A stretch of 64,000 nt of DNA, taken from assembly GCF_037975245.1 (NCBI RefSeq), contig NC_092568.1, positions 35,440,501 to 35,504,500 of the forward strand, written 5' to 3'. Of the stretch, positions 61,205 through 64,000 are shown piece after piece. The notes under the pieces are model-generated. The model was not told the DNA's origin. It ran no database searches and saw only the letters and a program-made list of their open reading frames with translations. The number at the start of each line of letters is the position of its first letter. Position 1 is the first letter of the stretch. This stretch comes from Apostichopus japonicus. Lineage: Eukaryota; Echinodermata; Holothuroidea; Aspidochirotida; Stichopodidae. The translations under genes and the position numbers were made by a program.

Positions 61205-64000
61205 TACAACCGACTGAGTTTTTTTGTTTCCACTTTATATAGACTATCATTGCTTCCTATTACCCCAGTACATACAACTTGCAAGTCTTCTAAAGACACT
61301 TCTATCCCACACAGCTAACCCTTATCAACACCAATGCTCCCCCGCCCCCCATTATCCCATCTTAATGATAATGTGTCACTTTCCCATTGCTATAACTTTA
61401 AGCATCTATTCAATTAACTTGTTTATTCCTCTTGAAAAATTCCCTTTATATAAATCAACAACCAACCCCCCCCCCCCCAAATGTTAACTTTTCAATTGAG
61501 TACCGTATAACACAACACTTGTGTACATTTGTATAAATTGTGTTTATTTTGCACAAAAGTTTGTTTATAGAATAAATCACCAAAGACCATGACAAGACAA
61601 ATTATGCAATTTTATGTCCCTTCTATATAGACTAATCACCATTTTCCCCCTTTTTTCACGACGCTGTGATATATTAGAACGTATTAGCTGATTCTAATAT
61701 TTCAAGAGCCCTTAATTGTTACTACTCTTCTCTCTCTTTTTTTCTTCTTTTATTATCATTCATATCTTTTCTCATCTCTCCCAAAATATTTTCTAAACAT
61801 AAATACAAAACTATCCAGATGAAAAAAAAGAAGACAAAAAAAAATTAACAAGTAGACAAGTTTTAAATTTCAATCGTTGATTGGGTTCGTGGGAGAAACG
61901 GCCAATATTTCCATCACTGAAACATCAGCTTATTATCATCATCAACATTGATTTTCTCTCGCTTTCTCTCTCTCTCTCTAGCAATCTGTCTTTATATAAC
62001 TTTCCCCTCCTCTCATCTTTGCTAATATATCCTCCCATCTTCTTCTTCTTCTTCTTTTTCTTTTCTATTTTTTTTCTTTCTCCGGAAAAAGATGATTGTA
62101 ACTGGTGACGTTTTTTCTGCTCTCTGAAAGAACCGACAAATTAGATCTGTATTACCTTTCGTCTTTCATTAAGCCTGCTCGTTACACGTCCCGCTGCAAA
62201 CACACCCTGACGTCTTCGGGATATAACCCTTGTGCCAAGTACTTCCCCCCAGGGCCTTGAACTTGAAGTAAAACAGATCATATGAGCGCGCAGATGATGG
62301 AGTAAGACCCTGATGATGCGCGTCGAGGCGACGTTACGATGACCGCGAGGGTATTACCATTGATTAGCGTAATTAAACCATGGGGCTTCCACTTTGTTAC
62401 TTTTTGTGTCAACTTGGGGTCTCAAGTTTGCCACAAAAACAAAAAAAATGAGGGGGGAAAATAAAATAAAAGTCGCAGAAGGGAAGTGATAGATGAAAAA
62501 TATATATATATATAAAAATATATACAAAAAAAAAAAAACATTTCTTCAGTGTTATTACCCTTCAGGCACGATTCAGAGAGAAACAAAACTAGATGAGAAA
62601 ATTCTTTGGATTTAAAAAAATTTCAAACAGAATGCAAAACCTGAAAAGAATTAAACAGGAAGAAAGAGAGAAAGGAAAAAACTCGAAAAAGGAACGAAAA
62701 GTTGAGTCTTGGGAAATCTCAAGTGAGCATCTCTGTTCGTAATTCTGTATCTCCAACACGTTTCTGGATGCCGATATTTGGTAAATGTTAGAGAGAGAAA
62801 ACAAGAAACAACTCTCCACCTTGTCGAAATAGTCGAAGCTTAGTGTATATAACAATTTAGGTGATGTTATCCAGTCCCTGTATCGGATCCATCATCATGT
62901 TTGGGAATAGCAGGCTGAAATATCCAGTTGATCCTCTGCAGTGTACATATAGACTTTCTTTCACTGGCGCAAACAAAATGCATTTGTTATTTCATGTTAT
63001 TTAAAATGTTAAAGGCTATCGTCAGTTATTTGTTTTGTGTCTATATTTATTTTGGGTCCATGGAGGCCAATACCGGTATTTATAATGTAGTTTTTTTTTT
63101 TGGATTATATTTATATTTTGTCATATTAAATTTTTATAGGTTGTAAAACAGGTTCTGAGTGAGTTTCAATATTGAATTTTCACCATTTTGACTAACATAT
63201 CGGCTTTCTTTCATAACGTCTTCGAATTTCTTTAAAAACCGAGTTCACGTGATTTGATCAGCTTTCGGCATTTTCCATGGTGGTATGGCATCGATCTATC
63301 TGAATATAAAATTGAAAGGAAAAATTGCAGCCGACAATATTCTTGCAATAGCGATATGTATTAAGTTCAGGTAATCGCCTTCACATACACAGAAACACAC
63401 AGAAATGTTTCAACCCACCCTGTCATTCCTGTTCGTTGAGCAGAAACTTTGCGTTCGCTATACTTCGTGTTCAGTGACTAAGACAAATAGCCTAACGTTC
63501 GCCCTAATTAGATTCTCTTTGACCTAACTATGATACACGTATGTGGTCATTTAATATGGAATATCCCCTTATTAGCAAGATCATTTAATAAAATGGTAAA
63601 CGGACTGTATACATAATATTTATATCCCATAAAGGGAACTTCTAGTGACCTTTCTGTTGTTTTGTCATTCTAAAGTTTATCGCTTCTGTGGTGCGATTCT
63701 TGTTGGCCAATTTTTTTTAACTTTTCTGAAGAAAAAAAAACAGGTTTTGTGTTCAGGGACTTGATACATACTTGATATTTAGATGATGGTATTATCTTTA
63801 CTGTTAAACTCTGTATGATGACAAATGCAATAGTTTTTATGAAGATTGGAACCGGGGTCAGCAATTTTACCATATCTACAGAATATTACTCAAAATATAG
63901 TTTTGCAATTTACCTCATTTAGACAACTTCCTATTTTGTCACCAAATTAAGATTAATGAGTCCAATCATTTTAAAGATCAAATCAGAAAACTATATATTT
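61205..64000. other. Intergenic, no gene recognised
   Basis: AT-rich with CT-rich tracts near 61725-61760, 61960-61980 and 62038-62060, a poly-C run near 61467 and a TA run near 62500. About 62100-62400 is more GC-balanced and repeat-free, with homeodomain-type words (GATTAGCGTAATTAAAC near 62364) and CAAGTACTT near 62237; it is a possible regulatory island. No exon. Confidence 0.45.

Overview
The window is AT-rich metazoan nuclear DNA. It holds one confidently recognised protein gene, an apparently intronless forkhead factor of the FoxG (BF-1/slp) family on the minus strand at 36810-38180. The rest is a large gene desert filled with dispersed and tandem repeats. There are no operons, prokaryotic-type gene spacing, rRNA genes or CRISPR arrays. 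Several features suggest a marine deuterostome invertebrate, most likely an echinoderm: the FoxG sequence type, RT-encoding LINE tails, tRNA-derived SINEs, hAT-like miniature elements with GGCGTAG termini, very long (TA)n arrays, G/C homopolymer runs and a recurrent TAGGCCTA palindrome. That assignment is inference and the species is not identified.

Layout: 0.3-3 kb has a G-rich minisatellite, a (TA)n tract and no gene. 3.2-4.0 kb is a 5'-truncated, frameshifted LINE. 4.7-7.4 kb has two terminal-inverted-repeat elements, the first inserted in a TA microsatellite. 8.5-9.4 kb has a 36-bp perfect palindrome and a minisatellite of about 29 bp. 9.5-13.3 kb is mostly repeat-poor. 13.3-14.3 kb has a 268-bp hAT-like MITE and a tandem duplication. 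18.8-19.0 kb has a small unit between TA tracts that contains a hammerhead-ribozyme-like core. 26.3-27.2 kb has very long TA arrays. 28.5-31.4 kb has a degenerate repeat rich in TGACCT and then a ~100-bp satellite with CATATG palindromes. 36.8-38.2 kb is FoxG, with a candidate CCAAT/TATA promoter region near 38.86-38.97 kb. 42.99-43.23 kb and 47.29-47.42 kb are tRNA-derived SINEs. 45.37-45.43 kb is a duplicated palindrome. 53.9-54.5 kb is a tandem duplication. 57-59.5 kb has GT/GC and C- or G-rich tracts. 59.7-60.1 kb is a LINE 3' end, and 60.8-61.2 kb is a 369-bp hAT-like MITE with a perfect 8-bp target-site duplication.

FoxG is the only gene here for which a biological role can be stated: a sequence-specific transcription factor with two eh1-like motifs, expected to recruit Groucho/TLE co-repressors. 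A large repeat-rich flank around a developmental regulator is commonplace, and some repeat-poor islands could be cis-regulatory, but this cannot be shown from one sequence. The most unusual non-protein signal is the hammerhead-like motif at 18893-18938. It has a conserved core and complementary stems, but a mismatched pair at the base of stem II.
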